DNA of 64,000 bases from NCBI RefSeq assembly GCF_040115645.1, contig NC_089575.1:806001-870000 (forward strand), read 5' to 3'. The translations under genes and the position numbers were made by a program. Source of the stretch: Euwallacea fornicatus (Eukaryota; Arthropoda; Insecta; Coleoptera; Curculionidae). Within the stretch, counting starts at the first letter, position 1, and each line of letters begins with the position of its first letter. Shown piece after piece: positions 21,007 to 34,780 of this stretch. The notes under the pieces are model-generated. The model did no database searches. It saw only the letters and a program-made list of their open reading frames with translations, and was not told the DNA's origin.

Positions 21007-21450
21007 ATGCGCCGAAAATCAAAGAAATTAGGTGATAAAATCCCTCAATTAATGGTTGTTTTTCACAAAGATAGTCAGTCTTTACGACAAATTGCCAAAG
21101 GTGTTTTTAAAAAGTCACAGCACGGTATAGGCCGTCATAATCAAGTTTCAAAAGACTGGAAGTATAAAATCGGCCACTCGTACAGTAAGACCTAAGAAGT
21201 TAAGTCAACGAAATCGTAACTTAATAAAAAGAAGAATAACTGAAGATCCCTCATTTGGTGCTAGTAAGTTGACAACAAAGATTGAAAACACATCAGGAAT
21301 TACAGTCACGCCTCAAACTATCAGAAATAACATTAAAAAAAAAAGGATTTTATGGCAAAATGGCCAGAAAAAAAAATAAAGCGAATCGCAAGAAGAGAAT
21401 AATGTTCGCCTCAGAGTATGTCAATAAACCTTTGAAGTTTTAGAGGACCG
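21007..21450 (+). mobile_element. Tc1-like transposase N-terminal relic
   Basis: + strand paired-like N-terminus: RRKSKKLGDKIPQLMVVFHK, then SLRQIAK, VRPKKLSQRNRNLIKRRITE and DPSFGASKL near 21007-21290, across at least one frameshift. It ends exactly where the CAGGGTG end of another transposon begins (21456), so it was probably cut by that insertion. Confidence 0.75.
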
Positions 21451-21455
21451 AAATA

Positions 21456-22120
21456 CAGGGTGTGTGTGTGAAAGACCTGTACAAAATCCTACCACATATT
21501 CCTGGGGTCAGAACGTGATGATTTAACCTAATTTGTCCAATCCAAAAGTGGACGGTTTTCGAAATACAGGGCGTCGAAGTTAAGATTAAAAAATCGAAAA
21601 AATTTAATTACTTCGTTGGTAATGCTGCTATCTACACAAAATGTCGTATCGAAGGGTTTTTAGGGGTGAAAAATCAGAATCTGTTTACATTTTCCATGCA
21701 CAATGTAGAGGGCGTTGTCAGCGCATCATAGACCCTCTTTAAAAGGGTATAACTTTTTTATCACCCGGTAAAAAATATATGGCTAAATTTGTTTTCCTGC
21801 ACGTTTTAGGAAAAAAAGGTCTCTTGGTAGAGGTCTCTACAAGCACTCTTTTTTGAGATATTTGACTTTTAAAGTTTGCCGCATCTCCTGTGCAGTAACT
21901 TATTCGTGCAGTTGAATACCTCGTGGACCGTTTGAAAGTGCAATTTTAACTGATAAATCATGCACCTCATAAGTAATTGTATTTTTTTATTATTGTTCGC
22001 TTTTATTAAATGTTCGAAATGATCTCCGTTATCATCCCTACAAAGATTAATTCGGAGAAGACTTTTTTATGGAAATTTTGTTTTCGTACCATGGCTTAAT
22101 TTTCAAAAGGTTGATGGCCT
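21456..22120 (-). mobile_element. Transposon tail plus transposase C-terminus, inverted partner of 9790-10363
   Basis: CAGGGTGTGTGTGTGAAAGA at 21456 after a TA, then about 530 bp that is the reverse complement of 9840-10363. At 22005-22060 it joins a - strand transposase C-terminal fragment equivalent to that at 9545-9600. Similarity is high over the whole length with only small indels. Confidence 0.8.
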
Positions 22121-22927
22121 GGGTTGCAAAAACAGTTCCTTGAAAATATGGTGAACATAAAATAACGGGCTCGATTCTTCACACTCGCGTACTAGTCCTA
22201 CTGGAAAGTATAATATAAACTTTAGAAGAATAAATTTTCAAATAAATGTATTACAACATTACTTTATACACTTTTTACAATACAATAGTTACAAAATTGT
22301 AATTCAATAAAGACCAAAAAAAATTTACAAAATAAACAATCTGTTCAACTAGGTACCACTGTATATTATATCAACATTTAAAGGTTAAATTACGGGAGTA
22401 TATTGAAGGAAAAATTAAAAAGGGTAATATTGTTTAGTACGACTGCTGTAATAGAAAAAAATCAGGAAAGTGTATGTTTCTACCCATAATAATTTTTACG
22501 CAGTAAAGATCAAAAGAGAATTATTGTGAAAAGCAGAAGGTTTTATGACAAGAATTTGAAAGAATGACCACTTTACGCACATTTCACTTCATGATCATTA
22601 CAGCAACGATACCAAAGGGGACCGATTTCTCTTATAGGGCGAATTGTTCATTTGCGGCTTAAGCTTAGTCCAGTTAAAGTCTCTCCTCGTATAGTGCAAA
22701 CATTAATAGGAAATTAGTTTTAATAATAGATTCATAAAGATGTTTTTTTTATGTCCGTAAAAATATAGAGGTGACGGGTTTAACTCAATTAAAGTTTAAA
22801 CCATAACTCAACAGCTCAGCCTTAGAGCACTTACTCTTATAATCACAATAGAAGATTCAGAATTTTTTTGGCAATATTTAAAATCATTAAAAAATCCTAC
22901 TTAGTAATAAAAACAACAGGCTAAACG
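22121..22927. other. 3' flank of Tango1
   Basis: AT-rich, with no coding sequence seen. It should hold the Tango1 3' untranslated region on the - strand; no single poly(A) signal stands out. Confidence 0.4.
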
Positions 22928-25900
22928 CTAGACTTTCCTCTGTGGCTTCTTGCTTGCCCTGCCTAATGAATCGTTCTCGGAGCCTGAACTATGAACACCT
23001 GTATAATAAGAAACTTAATTAATAACAGTGTTTAAAGTTAAATTCTATATAAATAGACATCAATTTGCAAATTCGATTACCTTTTGAATTTCTTCCATTG
23101 CTCCTAGGTTGGGGTCTTTTATAGTCTCTCCTATCTTCCCGTAATCGGTCTCGATCATTGTACGGACTGTATCCTCGTATAGGTGGTGGGGATACACCGT
23201 ATTCGGAGTCATATGGTGGCGAGGGAGTTCTTCGATCGTACCTATTAATTTGTGCAACTTATACCTATATTGCCTGTCACATCCGAGGTACTAAAATTTA
23301 GGTACTTGTTTTATTTACTTATGCTAATCTTAATAAACGCCTGGGCATTCGCCTTAAGAGAGATTGATAAATTGGAAAGTTTAGAAGCACTTTGGCCTTC
23401 GTTCGTATCGACATCAGACAAGACACCCAATGCTAAGGTGAACGAAGACTTTTAAGAATTTTATTAAAAACTGTGCGGTAACTAGTATTTATCACACTTA
23501 TTGGACGTGTCTCGTATATTACTTTTCATAACTTTAGATAAATAAAATGACAGATGGGCAGACTTAAAACTAGGGAACTAAATGGGATTAATTTCGCAAC
23601 TAGTTACGTAATGAAAATAGCTACCTTCATTTTGTACTTCAATTAAGAAATGAGACCAGTAACAACAATGGGTGCTGTAATTTGACAAATACAGGAAAAA
23701 AACTTGAATACCTTACAAAAAGATCTGTATAAGGTAGGGACCGTGCGCCATTTTTACACTTATAATTTCAGATCAAATTTAATTTTCATGACTGCTGAAG
23801 AATACCACATCAAAATTTCAATTACCCAACGATTGCATTCATATTGAGTGTAAAACAAATGCTTGTTCCTAACGCCTAAGTCATACCTGTCATATTCAGA
23901 ATAAACCGTCGATTCAGGACTATATCTGCCACCTACAGGAGGAGGAGAGCTCATTCTGCCTAGAGGTGGAGGTCGATGATCTCCTGAAATAAAAATAACC
24001 AATTTGAGACAAACACAGTACCATTTCTTATTTAATTTCCCGTAATATCAAATGGCGCACTTAAGTAAATAACCTTGTATAACGTGGCTCGTAATTTAAC
24101 ATTTTTTACAACTTTCCTCGGGATAAGCCATTTTATGCTTACCTGGAAACATTCCGGGTGCCAAACCTGGCAGGAACGGCGGCATTCCACTAATATCGTT
24201 CAGTGGTGACATCATTCGATCCAAGGGAGGTGGCGGCATGAACGGCGTCCCCGCTAGTGGGGGTGGTAAAAACGGTGGAGGCGGCATCACCTTAAGCGGC
24301 GGAGATTTGGTAATATGGTCCCGGGGATTGAAAAGTAGTGGAGGTGATTGAGTCGGGTTGGGAGAGACTGGAAGTTCACCATTCTGATGGTGCGGAGGAG
24401 GTGATTGCATCCCTGAAGAAAAATTTAGAAAGATGACGTCGTTATTAGAACATAGTATAAAAACATAAATAATAAATGTACAAGTAGGTACTATAAAAAA
24501 AATAAGTGGACAGATAGTAAGACTTTAATTGACTTTAAATTGTCTGAAATTTGTTGCTTTCGAGTTCTCTTACTAATAGAATTGTTTCCTTCAGCAAGTG
24601 TACGTTCTCTCAAGGTCAGTCGATTCCTCAAAATTGCCGCCTCATGTCTTGCTTCCTCTAGCTTTCTCTCTGCCTGACGTTGGATCACCCAATTTTCTTG
24701 ATTCTTTTTCTCAAGCATCGAAATTTGACTCTTGAGCTCAACCTCCTGGTTTATAATTTCTTGTTTTAGGTTCTCATTTTGACTTCTAAAAACGTATGTT
24801 ACATTAATGTATTCTATTCATTGACATAACATTCACTTGTAATTTTGCAGTTCTTCTTGCATGTAGCGTATTCGTTCGGTGGTAGATGTGGCTTCGCCTT
24901 CTTTCGTTGCCCATAACGACTCATATTTATTTATTTCCCTATCAACGATAAAAAATTAACAATTATGTCACGCATAAGTATACTCTAACATCTTACTTTC
25001 GCATTTGTGCCTCCTTTTCCTTGAAATAATTGTTCAGTACTTCCAGCTTGGTAGTACTTTCTACCTTGTCTTTATCTGCTTTCTCATATTTCAGCCGTAA
25101 TTCTTCAATTTCTTGGGTTAAATTCTGAAATTGTGTTGTGTACGACGCATTAGCTTCCCTTTCTGTAAATAGACAATTAGATTTTTGCAAAATCTCGTCA
25201 GACGTTGTTCGAGCAACATACCTTTAGATATTTGTTGAGAGTATTTCAAGTTTTCAGACTTCATTTGTTCCAGTTGCGCTTTCACCTCACTAACGTCTAG
25301 AAAAGATTTTAATGCATTTTTATCATTTTTGACAGATTTCACAGTATTTAAAGTCTCTTTCAAAGAATCGTATTCTTTGATTTTAGTATCCGATAGTCTC
25401 TGTAGGTCAGCCACTTTCTGATTTAAACTCTAAAGAATAAAAAACGATATTTAGAAAATCAAGGGTTATATGGTACCTTTTATTATTCTTACAATAATAT
25501 TGTTTCTTAAAACGTGCTCTTGAGTTAAGGCCTCTTTACATTTGTTTTTGTACATTGCTATTTCGTTCTCTAAACTTCCATGTTGTCGATCTTTCTCTTC
25601 TTCAATCTTTAATATTTTTTCAACCATCTAAAAAAATTTAATCCATGAGAAAATGTGTCCGAATAGTTTTTATTGAAGACATAAAATTTTTATAGGTGCG
25701 CAAGACACCGCAATTCCCTCTTCCAATGTCATCGCATTTTATCACGTTACATATGTATAGCGATAAAAAAATTATTTTTCTCCTAAAGTTATTTAGATGT
25801 TGGAGTAAATATAACATCCATCCATCTAATTGACCAGCAAAAGGGAAGAACATATAAAATCAATAAAAATTAATTAATATGCTTACCATATCAACTTCTC

Positions 25901-28900
25901 TTTGTAAATCACCAACTTTTTTCCTTGCAATATCCAACTCCAGCTTAATTTCATAACTCTCAGTCTCCCGAATATTAAGAGTATCATTTAGGCTGTTAAT
26001 AGTATCCTGTTGTTCCAGTAAACGTTTCTGCATTTGCTCAATATTATCTTTCAGAATTTCGCTCCCATCGCCAGAATTTAACATTTCTGATATGATTTTA
26101 TTAAGTTCAATTCCAACTTCAGTGGAATTATCCAATTCCTTTTCCAGGGCTAAGATTTGATCCTCAAGAGCAAGTTTTTCTTCAACTATTTTGGACAGTT
26201 TATCATTCAGTTCATTGACAACCTATGAAATTAAAATACTGGCTGACTCAAACTGAATTTACTGGGTGCCCCCCATTTAAATTCCAACAAGTTGATCTTG
26301 GTAACCATAAGAGAAGATGATTAAAAGAAGACAAAGCTATGAATTTCAATGAAGACTCCCGTTCTGTAGGAATATCATCTTAGTTTTGATGTATTACTGT
26401 CAAAAAGTCAGAAAAGCCAAATATGAAAATTCACCAATTTTCAATTTCGCGGACCGTTTTAAAAGCAATTAACATTTGTAAAATGATAAAATAAAATAAT
26501 AATCAGCGCTTAAAAAGGTACTTTTGTCTCCATTTAATAGGTTCTCGTAAGGTTCCTGAGATTTTTATGTTGGGTCAATAGGCATGAATAACAAAAAAAT
26601 CATTACCTACTAAACTTAAAAACTACATATGGGAAAATACTTTAACTACAAATAATTACCCTTACCTCATTTGGCACAGTTTCCACAACTAACTGAGTTT
26701 TTTCCTCAACAAATAGTGTTGTTTTCTCGTGCAGTGCGTCGTTCTCCTTTAACGTTGCCAACAACTGCTGCTCTAATTTGTTAATTCGTGCTATTAATGG
26801 CCCTTCCCGTCGGCACTTATCGACCAAAATCCACACAAATATTAAAACCAGAACTGAGAATGAGGTAGTAGTGAGGTATAAGAACAGATCTGAACTGACA
26901 GCTTCCACAAAGACCTCCTGCAATATGTCGAATAAAGTTGTAAATGCATGACAGTTGCTTCAATTTCATAATTTATTTGATTAATAAAATCTAAATCGTA
27001 TTTATAATTATACATAAAATATTAATATTTACCTCAAAACTCTCAGTGCTAATGCTTCTCAGCAATTTGTGTTGCTTAGGTATAGAAACTACTTCACCTT
27101 GAGGACAGTCATCTCCATCTTTATCACAGAAACCTTGCTTGGCAATCTGGGGGCACTGTTCTAGCTTACTGTCACAGGTTTGGACGTCATGAGATTTCTG
27201 ATGTAAATTACTTAGAGGATGGTCGATGTGGATATCATCATTTACATGGTGACTCTATAACGGATATAGGGAAAATGTTTATTTTTCCACATGTTCCATT
27301 TGCACATATTGAAAGATATACAAATATCAGATTTCCATGGACAACCGATTTGCAAATAGAAACAATGAAAAATAGAACAGGTTCTGTTCTAGCATTCGCT
27401 GTTTTGGTGTTGCAAAATTAACCACGGTATTGACCTTGTTGCAAATTTCGTGCAAAAAAAATCTGTAGTTTAATGCCAATGACGTAAGTGATTTTGTTGG
27501 TTGCTTAATGTATCAATAACCTGGTCAAATCCCTCTCTCACTTTTAGAAGATATATTTAGCAGTAAGTATCACATCAATTTTACACTGTGAACCCTCTTA
27601 AACTGCGTCTATATTGTAACTTTGTTGACTTACCTTTTGAATTTCCACATCATGCTTAATGTCTTCTTTAAAAGATGGCTTAACTTGCTCACTTATTTCA
27701 TTGCTAAAGCCAAAAAGGGAGAGTATCTCTGAAAAAAATCCACCTGCTAAAGAGGCACTTTGTTCCTGGTGAATATCATTTGGATCAACAGAAGTCTCCT
27801 TTGTAATTCCAATTTCTTCAGGTGGATTAACTACCTCATCTGCAACTCTCTCATTACTTAAATCAACATTTTCCATCTTCTCTGTACCCAAATAATCTCG
27901 TATAGAATTTTTTCCTTCGACGTTATTATCTTCAGCTCTATTTTCAATAAAATTAACTATTTCTGCTCTATTATCTTCAAGAGGTAGATGGCTAGAATTA
28001 TCAATAAGTGGAGCATTTATTTCACTAGCTGACTCAGCAGTCTCTTCCTGCTTCGGGACGAAATTAAACAAAGGCAAAATGTTTCCAATACCGCCAAAAA
28101 TACCTTCATCTTTCGGTTCTTCATTCTTTGGGGTTTCAACATTGTTAACTTGAACATAATTTTCAGCTGGTGAATTATGTGGATTTGACAGAAGGGGTTC
28201 GGCAGATATCGTGGCTGCTGGATCTTGTGTTACAGCCTCTACTTCTTGAGCCAAAACTTCAATTTCAATAGGAACTTGAGTTGTAGGAACTACATTATTA
28301 TTGTTTTCTTCCGAAGCAACATATTGTTTACCGTCTTCATTTCGTCTATTCCCCTCTTCATTCTGAAGACCAACATTATCTGAAGCAACGGAAAGGGTTT
28401 TTGTATTTTTTTCTTCAGAATTAGTGGAAATAGTTTTAGTTTCTGTTACGGCCTCTGAAACTATAGATTCTGTTTTCAATTCAAGTGCGATTTCTTTTGT
28501 TTCAGCTTCTAATGAAAGTTCGTTATTATCAATTTTTTTTTCTGGTAGTGTAGTAGTTATTTTATCAATGTTTGGTGGTGTGACATCAGTGTTGTTTCTT
28601 GTTGCATCTAAAACAGAACAAATCTTACTTAAATAGCTATTCATTTAACCAGTTAGGGAAAACGACATATTGTTTATCATCCGCCTTCTGCGGCACGAAC
28701 AAAGCAAACTCCCGTAATGAACACAAGTTGAACAAGGTCGTCTTTATTTTTAATAATTTTGTTATAAAAAAAACAAAAATACTCGCATAAATGTGTTATT
28801 GACAATAGGTAAATAATTTTTCAATTATAAAAAATGACGTTCATAAAATATCATTTCCTAAGCGCCGGATAATAGTAGCATCGTCTAAGTAACGTTTTAT

Positions 28901-31221
28901 TGCGTGGTAGCGATCGACAATTTTTTCACAATAATCTTTTTATCAGGTATTGTGCCAGTCCAATTTAACACACAGTTAAATCTCTTCATCTATCCCAATA
29001 CATTCGCGGACTGAGGTCGTAGTTGTATATAGTGACAAATGCCTATAAACGAAATGAAACGTAAACTGAAAATGCGTTTTCATCTAATCAAACGAGAGAA
29101 ATAGATAGTTCATTTTCTGCTTTTGACCATTTTTATCTGTATATGATGGCAGTCTCTCGATTAAACAAACTAAATGTTTTAAAACCCAACAGATTTTAAA
29201 ACGTTTATTTATCAAAACTAGAAAACAGGTATTTACTCCACCTGCTTAGAATTTCTATGCCTGAAATATAAGAGTTAAAAATATGTTGCAGATAATTTAC
29301 CTTCATATTTATTATTTTGTTCCCCCTCACTAACTGGTAATGTCTTCTCAGTTGCACCAACTACAAGTCCTTCGTTCTTTTGATCTGCCTCATCACTTTC
29401 TGTCATATTACTGACAGCATTCTCTAATACATCATGCAAAATTTGAGAGGGTGTATTTGCTTCCTTAATGGAATCACTAGCTGCACCTTGTATCACAGTT
29501 TTGACTTTATGTTCAGGAGACTCATTTAATTCAAAGTCTGTTTCATCATCAGAATCATCTTCTGTATCATCTCCATTGTCATCTTCACCTTCCTACATTT
29601 TCAAGTTATTATGTGAAGATGTTTCCTTATATCTAAACTGTTTCTGCAAAGTTTATCATGAGATCAGAAAAAACTTTAAACATAAAAGTTGTAAGATTTC
29701 TCATAAATCTCTAGAAAACGTTATTGGATAAAACAAATAAAGATTGTTATATTCTGAAAAAAATATAAGTTGGTAAATTTCTAATAAAACACCAATGAAA
29801 CACATTATTTTTTAAAAATAGATTGTTGCCATGATTAAGTGTTATTAAAAGCAAAAATCTCAATTTATAAATGTAATTAATTTGAAGGCACTAAAATAAA
29901 ATATCAAAATATATATTTTTTGAATTAAAGAAGAACATACAAAATATTCAGATCAAGTTTTATATTTAAAATTATTTTTCATCTCTTATAATAAACTTGC
30001 TGAAAATGTCCAAATATAAGTAAACTCATTATACATAAAATCTTTATAAATGTAAGAAAATATTTTACTTACTTCTTCTTCATCAGATTGATCCTCTGTT
30101 GGTATAGGTTGTGTAAAATTTTCTATGCTTTCCTTGGAAGATACATCTGGGTTTTCTACAAGAGGACTGTCAGAAACTGTAACAATATTTGTAAATATTA
30201 ACAGAAAAATAATACACTCACATTATTCTACAAACAGTGCTTTTGGCTAAAACAAAGCACAAATAAAACATAAGGTACCGACACCATTATTCTGTGCCCT
30301 TTATCATTCAATTAATCACATATGTATCTATTCTGATTCAATGTTTACCAAATAACTATATTAAAGAATATGAATATAAAATCTGAACTGATTAAGATTG
30401 TCACATCTTAAGACTATAACTTTGAGGTTACACATTTCTTTAAACCAATCTAGCTGAGTTATTGTAATTTCTAAGGAAACAGTAGAAATATACAAGTTGT
30501 AAGGCATATAAGCTACAATAAATACTCACTTATCACGTTTTCCCTGAAAAGTGTAATTTTTTTAATCTGACACGGACTTATCTATTAACTAAAAAGAGCC
30601 AAAACTCAGCGATAACTAACCTGCATCTAATGGCTTTGTATCTTGAAATTCTTTCAACACATCTCCGTCGGATGGTGGTAATTCTGTACTCAAACTAGCT
30701 ATATCCAAAGGTATTTTAGTTCCATCAACAATTTCAAAAGCCTTCAAAGTGGTATCAGCCTTTATTTCTGAGATCTTGTTTTCACTGTTCAATGGTGCTT
30801 GCTCCTTTTCTGATAGTTCTGTGTTTACCAATACCTTGGGGCGCTGGGCACGATGCGTTTCACTTATAAAGTCCTTATTTACGTAGCCTCTTTTGCCAGC
30901 TATCTCAACACCAAGAAATTCTGGTCTTGTTCCTGCTCCATAGCTAAATATTTTCACCTCCTCATCCGGGCCAAAAGAAAGTATGCCTTCCTCTATGCTA
31001 TTGTACTTTTTTAATGTTTTCCCGACCGAAATAAGGCCTGAAATTGATAAGTAAGTAGAGTTGGTACTTAAGTAATATGTCATTTAGTGAATATAATACT
31101 ACGGTTCTAGGATACCTGAGCATTTCTCATCCACACACAGCCTCTTATCGGATATTTCTGATCTCGAGAAATGTATAATTAAAATAAATATAACAAAATA
31201 TACCGATTTAAAACTAAACAT
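22928..31221 (-). CDS. Tango1: Tango1: ER-exit-site cargo receptor (17 exons)
   Basis: TANGO1/MIA3 family; loads bulky secretory cargo such as collagen at ER exit sites and recruits COPII. Exons (- strand): 31221-31116, 31037-30621, 30176-30073, 29592-29301, 28607-27634, 27254-27033, 26917-26666, 26222-25887, 25627-25493, 25429-25222, 25162-24997, 24940-24837, 24785-24574, 24412-24143, 23983-23887, 23241-23081, 22998-22928. Order: signal peptide (VYFVIFILIIHF), luminal SH3-like domain with paired cysteines (CVDEKCS; GYVNKDF) in exons 1-2, acidic luminal region, a membrane helix in exon 7 (FSVLVLIFVWILV), coiled coils in exons 7-13 (NYFKEKEAQM is family-typical) and a proline-rich tail (MPPPPFLPPP) that in known members binds Sec23. 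Length is about 1,375 residues, near that of Drosophila (about 1,430), if one missing base in exon 12 is restored. Domain order and phases agree throughout. Confidence 0.93.
24837..24940 (-). other. Tango1: Tango1 exon 12 with apparent 1-nt deletion
   Basis: The exon enters in the frame reading EINKYESLWATKE and must leave in the frame reading GEATSTTERIRYMQEELQNY to join exon 13 (KSQNENLKQE). Between them lies GAAAGAAAAGGC, one base short of keeping frame; the exon is 104 nt where 105 is needed. The alternative entry frame has TAA and TGA early in the exon. A lost A in this run by sequencing error is the simplest cause; a true mutation is possible. Confidence 0.75.
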
Positions 31222-34200
31222 TTTGGCATACTTTCGTAAACCGTTTAAAATTTATTCTGAATTCTGAAAGCCACATCACTGTTTTTCGGTTTGTTGCGTC
31301 CTCTGGTGGACACTATGCAAACAAACATAAAAAACATATGATTAAAGCCTGATTGACACTAGAGAGTCACGAATAGCAATATCCATATTCGTATATAGAA
31401 GCCAGCCGTGATGCACAAAGGCAACAGCGCATTCAATAGCTATACTTGTTTTACCTTTGTGTTTACAGAGAAACTGACAAACGTTGGTGATAAATTATTG
31501 TTATTTATATTTTTAATAGTAATTGATACCTTATAATCATTGTTTGAATTAATACGATAGCTTAAACAAAAACAGCGTGCGTTATTACATGTAATATTTT
31601 AATTTCCCGGCCAAAAACGGCAAAAATGTCATTTCTCTTAGTAGAAGTAAGCTATAAACTGGCATTCTTGATGCTGGGTAGGAAACACTACGCTATGTGT
31701 CTGTCCAAGAAATAACAATAGAAAAATTAATGGGAAATATTATTTTGCTTCTTCTGCTTAAGAAAATAGGAAAAAAAGGGCTTCTGCTAAGGAATAAAAT
31801 CCTTTTTGAGAGCAGTATACATTTTTATACCGCTATTACCTTTAATTTTTCTCCCAAGAAATAAAATTAAAACCTTCCCTCGATGTCAGAAATATGTTGT
31901 AAATACGTAGGTGAGTAACTTGAGAAAGATATTCCTGAAAATGCTTATTCGGAATAATATTTTCTCTGTTCTTATAAATTTAATAAATCCGCAAGGGTCC
32001 TTTATTTCTGAACCTCTCCTCGTATACAATGGAATATATATACAAAAGCATCGGAGATTTCGTTCGCCATATTGTCCAGAAAATATCTTTCCAAATTTTT
32101 TTTTTGTAAATATTTAAAAAATGAAAACTCTTTTAGGAAATAACGTATGTTTTATCTCATAATTTACAGTTTAGGTTAATAAAGAGTTGTAAATTAGATA
32201 TCGCAGACGTCTTCTTCTTCTCACCTTCCAGTTTACTTCCTCAATCATTCCATTAAGAAAATTTAAGTTTTACACGTAGCAATATATTTAAAAACACATT
32301 GTTGAAATATTTGACCTAAGAGTTCATTTATAAAGTCTATATATTTCATTAGAAGCAATAAATTTCGTGAGGGTAACTGTCTTAATGTGTCTTTAGAATC
32401 TCCATGACATCAACGATGGCATAGAACAGGAACTAAGAAACCTCTCTTAATGAAATAATGATCAAATTGATATTTCCAGTTCTTAATTTATTCCTTATTT
32501 CCTCCTTATACAACACTTTGGCTTGAAACCACACAATCAAAGATAAAAATGACCTCCATTCAACTTCAAAGCATCTATAAATCTGAAATTCAAGCTGCTA
32601 CTTGAAAATGAATGACGAAACTATTTTCGTCTATCTTGTAGAGATATAAAAGATTTATTTATATTTTGAGAAGATCTCACGTATTTAATTACAGCCTAAT
32701 AGATTTTAATTTATGTTTTTTAGAATACATTCTAGCATTTTAAAATAAAGAGATCTACCCAAACGAACACCCTCCTGATTTATTAGTAATGCCGGACTTG
32801 CCGAAAAAAAATCAACGAATTCAATCGGGTCACTTTAAAAAGGGTCTAGCCGGGCCGGTAAAAAGCATTCCTCTGCCGCATTTAACCATGTTAGGTCAAA
32901 ACAAATATCAGATTAAACATGAAAAATGCTCATTTATAAATTTTTCGGCTTCCGACGCGCTCTGGGCCATAATGTTTCGCTCTCAACGACCGTGTTTCTT
33001 TAAATGCAGAGATTCTGGGGACTGATAACAGTTTACTTTAAATTCCAGTAGCACTCTTTTTATCGGCAAAATAATTATTTTTTCGTCGTCGTCCCGATTA
33101 CAGCAAACTGAAATATCTAAATACAATTCACACACAGGTTGTAGATATCTAACTACCTGTATCACAAAAACAAAGATGTTTTTGAACTCATGTCTATAAT
33201 ATTCAGTGTAAATATTCAAGTTGGAATGATATGGGAAACTTTTTTATTAATAATTTTAAAATAAGTATGTAATGGGAATTTCGCAAAAAAGGGCGATTAG
33301 AAGCTTCGAAAAAGAGCACGACAATGGCAAAGTACTAGTAGAATGACTTAGAACTCCCACATAGATACACAAATTTCTAACTCTGTCTTTTCCTATTAGT
33401 AATTAATGACCTATTTAAATTGAGCGATTATTATGAAAATATATTGAGAGACAAACAGGTATTATTATACGTTTTCAATAAATAAGAGATAAACGTGCAT
33501 TACTGAAACTAACAGTAATAAAATGTTCTTGGGCAAAAATGTACGTTTTTAAAAAAGCTGATACAGGACTTTAAAAATCTGAAGCTTGATTTTTCGATTT
33601 TAGATTTAAAATCATGCAATCCTTTTTATGGAGAATCATTTTTTTCGTAAAATTAATAATAAAAGTCTTCCACATGATTCTAACTCAAGTAAACATACTG
33701 CCTAAAGGTTTTGCCTTAAAACTGATTTAAGACAATACCCTTAGTTTGGTCACGTACTTATTAAACATCCTGTATAAGTACTTTGCTCATATATTATTTC
33801 CAATTTCTATAAATAATATCTAATTAAATTAGCTAGTTTCGCAATGGCGGCTCTAGAAGCAAATGGGGGTATGTACGGTTATTAGCTTCCCCCGCTCCCC
33901 TTCCTCCCAAATAATATATGTATATGTAGCTTTACCGATTTTAACTGGTTAACGTTGTCCAAAACGTAAAAATGGTAGTAGTAAAATTAAAAATTAAATT
34001 TAAATAGGCGTTTAGCAATGATTGTATCACCCCCCGGGCATTATAGATTGGTGATCACCTATACCTAATTATTATTAACATTGCCAAAGTACGATATTTT
34101 TACTTTAACTGTAAATTACATTCTACTTGTTCTAAGTAGATTTACATTTTAATCTGAGACAATATTTTTATAACATTTCAGTATTTTCGATTGCCTCCTA

Positions 34201-34780
34201 CGGCACTATTTTTTCGGAAATTCATTAAAACAAATTAATTTAAAAAATGCAATAAACAACAACTTTAATGCTACTTACATTAATTTTAAGCTCTATCTCA
34301 GTTTACCCTCCATGAGTTATCGTGTATCTTAGGAATTTCGAGAATGATATTCGCCTAACTATCAAATAAAATCCAGTTCAGTAACGCGATTTTTATTTTT
34401 ATTTTTTTTGGTTTTTGAGCCAGACATTATATTCAAGGAACACTCACATTTCCATGGTTGTTTATCCATGAATTGCACATAGTTTTGTTCTAAAACTTCC
34501 ATCAAAATGAAATATTTTTCACGAGTGAAACTGGGGGAGATGCGAAGAAGCTATTACTATCCGACCGAAAGGTCATTGCTTTGTTTCCGAAACCTATTTA
34601 TTAGTTTTGATAAAAATAATGCTGATATCAGATTAAAATATGATTTGAATCTGCACATTCACCATTCGGCATAATCCTGACCGTAGAGTCGTTACGTTTC
34701 TATGAATTTGGCCTTTAATTGTACGCAATTTATTTATATGTATATAATTATTTAATAAAACTAACAATAAAAAAACATTT
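31222..34780. other. Intergenic DNA upstream of Tango1
   Basis: AT-rich; the Tango1 promoter should lie just right of 31221, but no convincing TATA or initiator was found. Short open frames, for instance at 32789-33025, have no recognisable family. Nothing else is supported. Confidence 0.4.

Noticed and set aside
23060..23257. 65-codon - strand frame starting MHKLIGTIEELP
   Set aside because: Wrong frame. Tango1 exon 16 (23241-23081) is read in another frame (RYDRRTPSPPYDSEYG) that matches the splice phase and the proline-rich tail.
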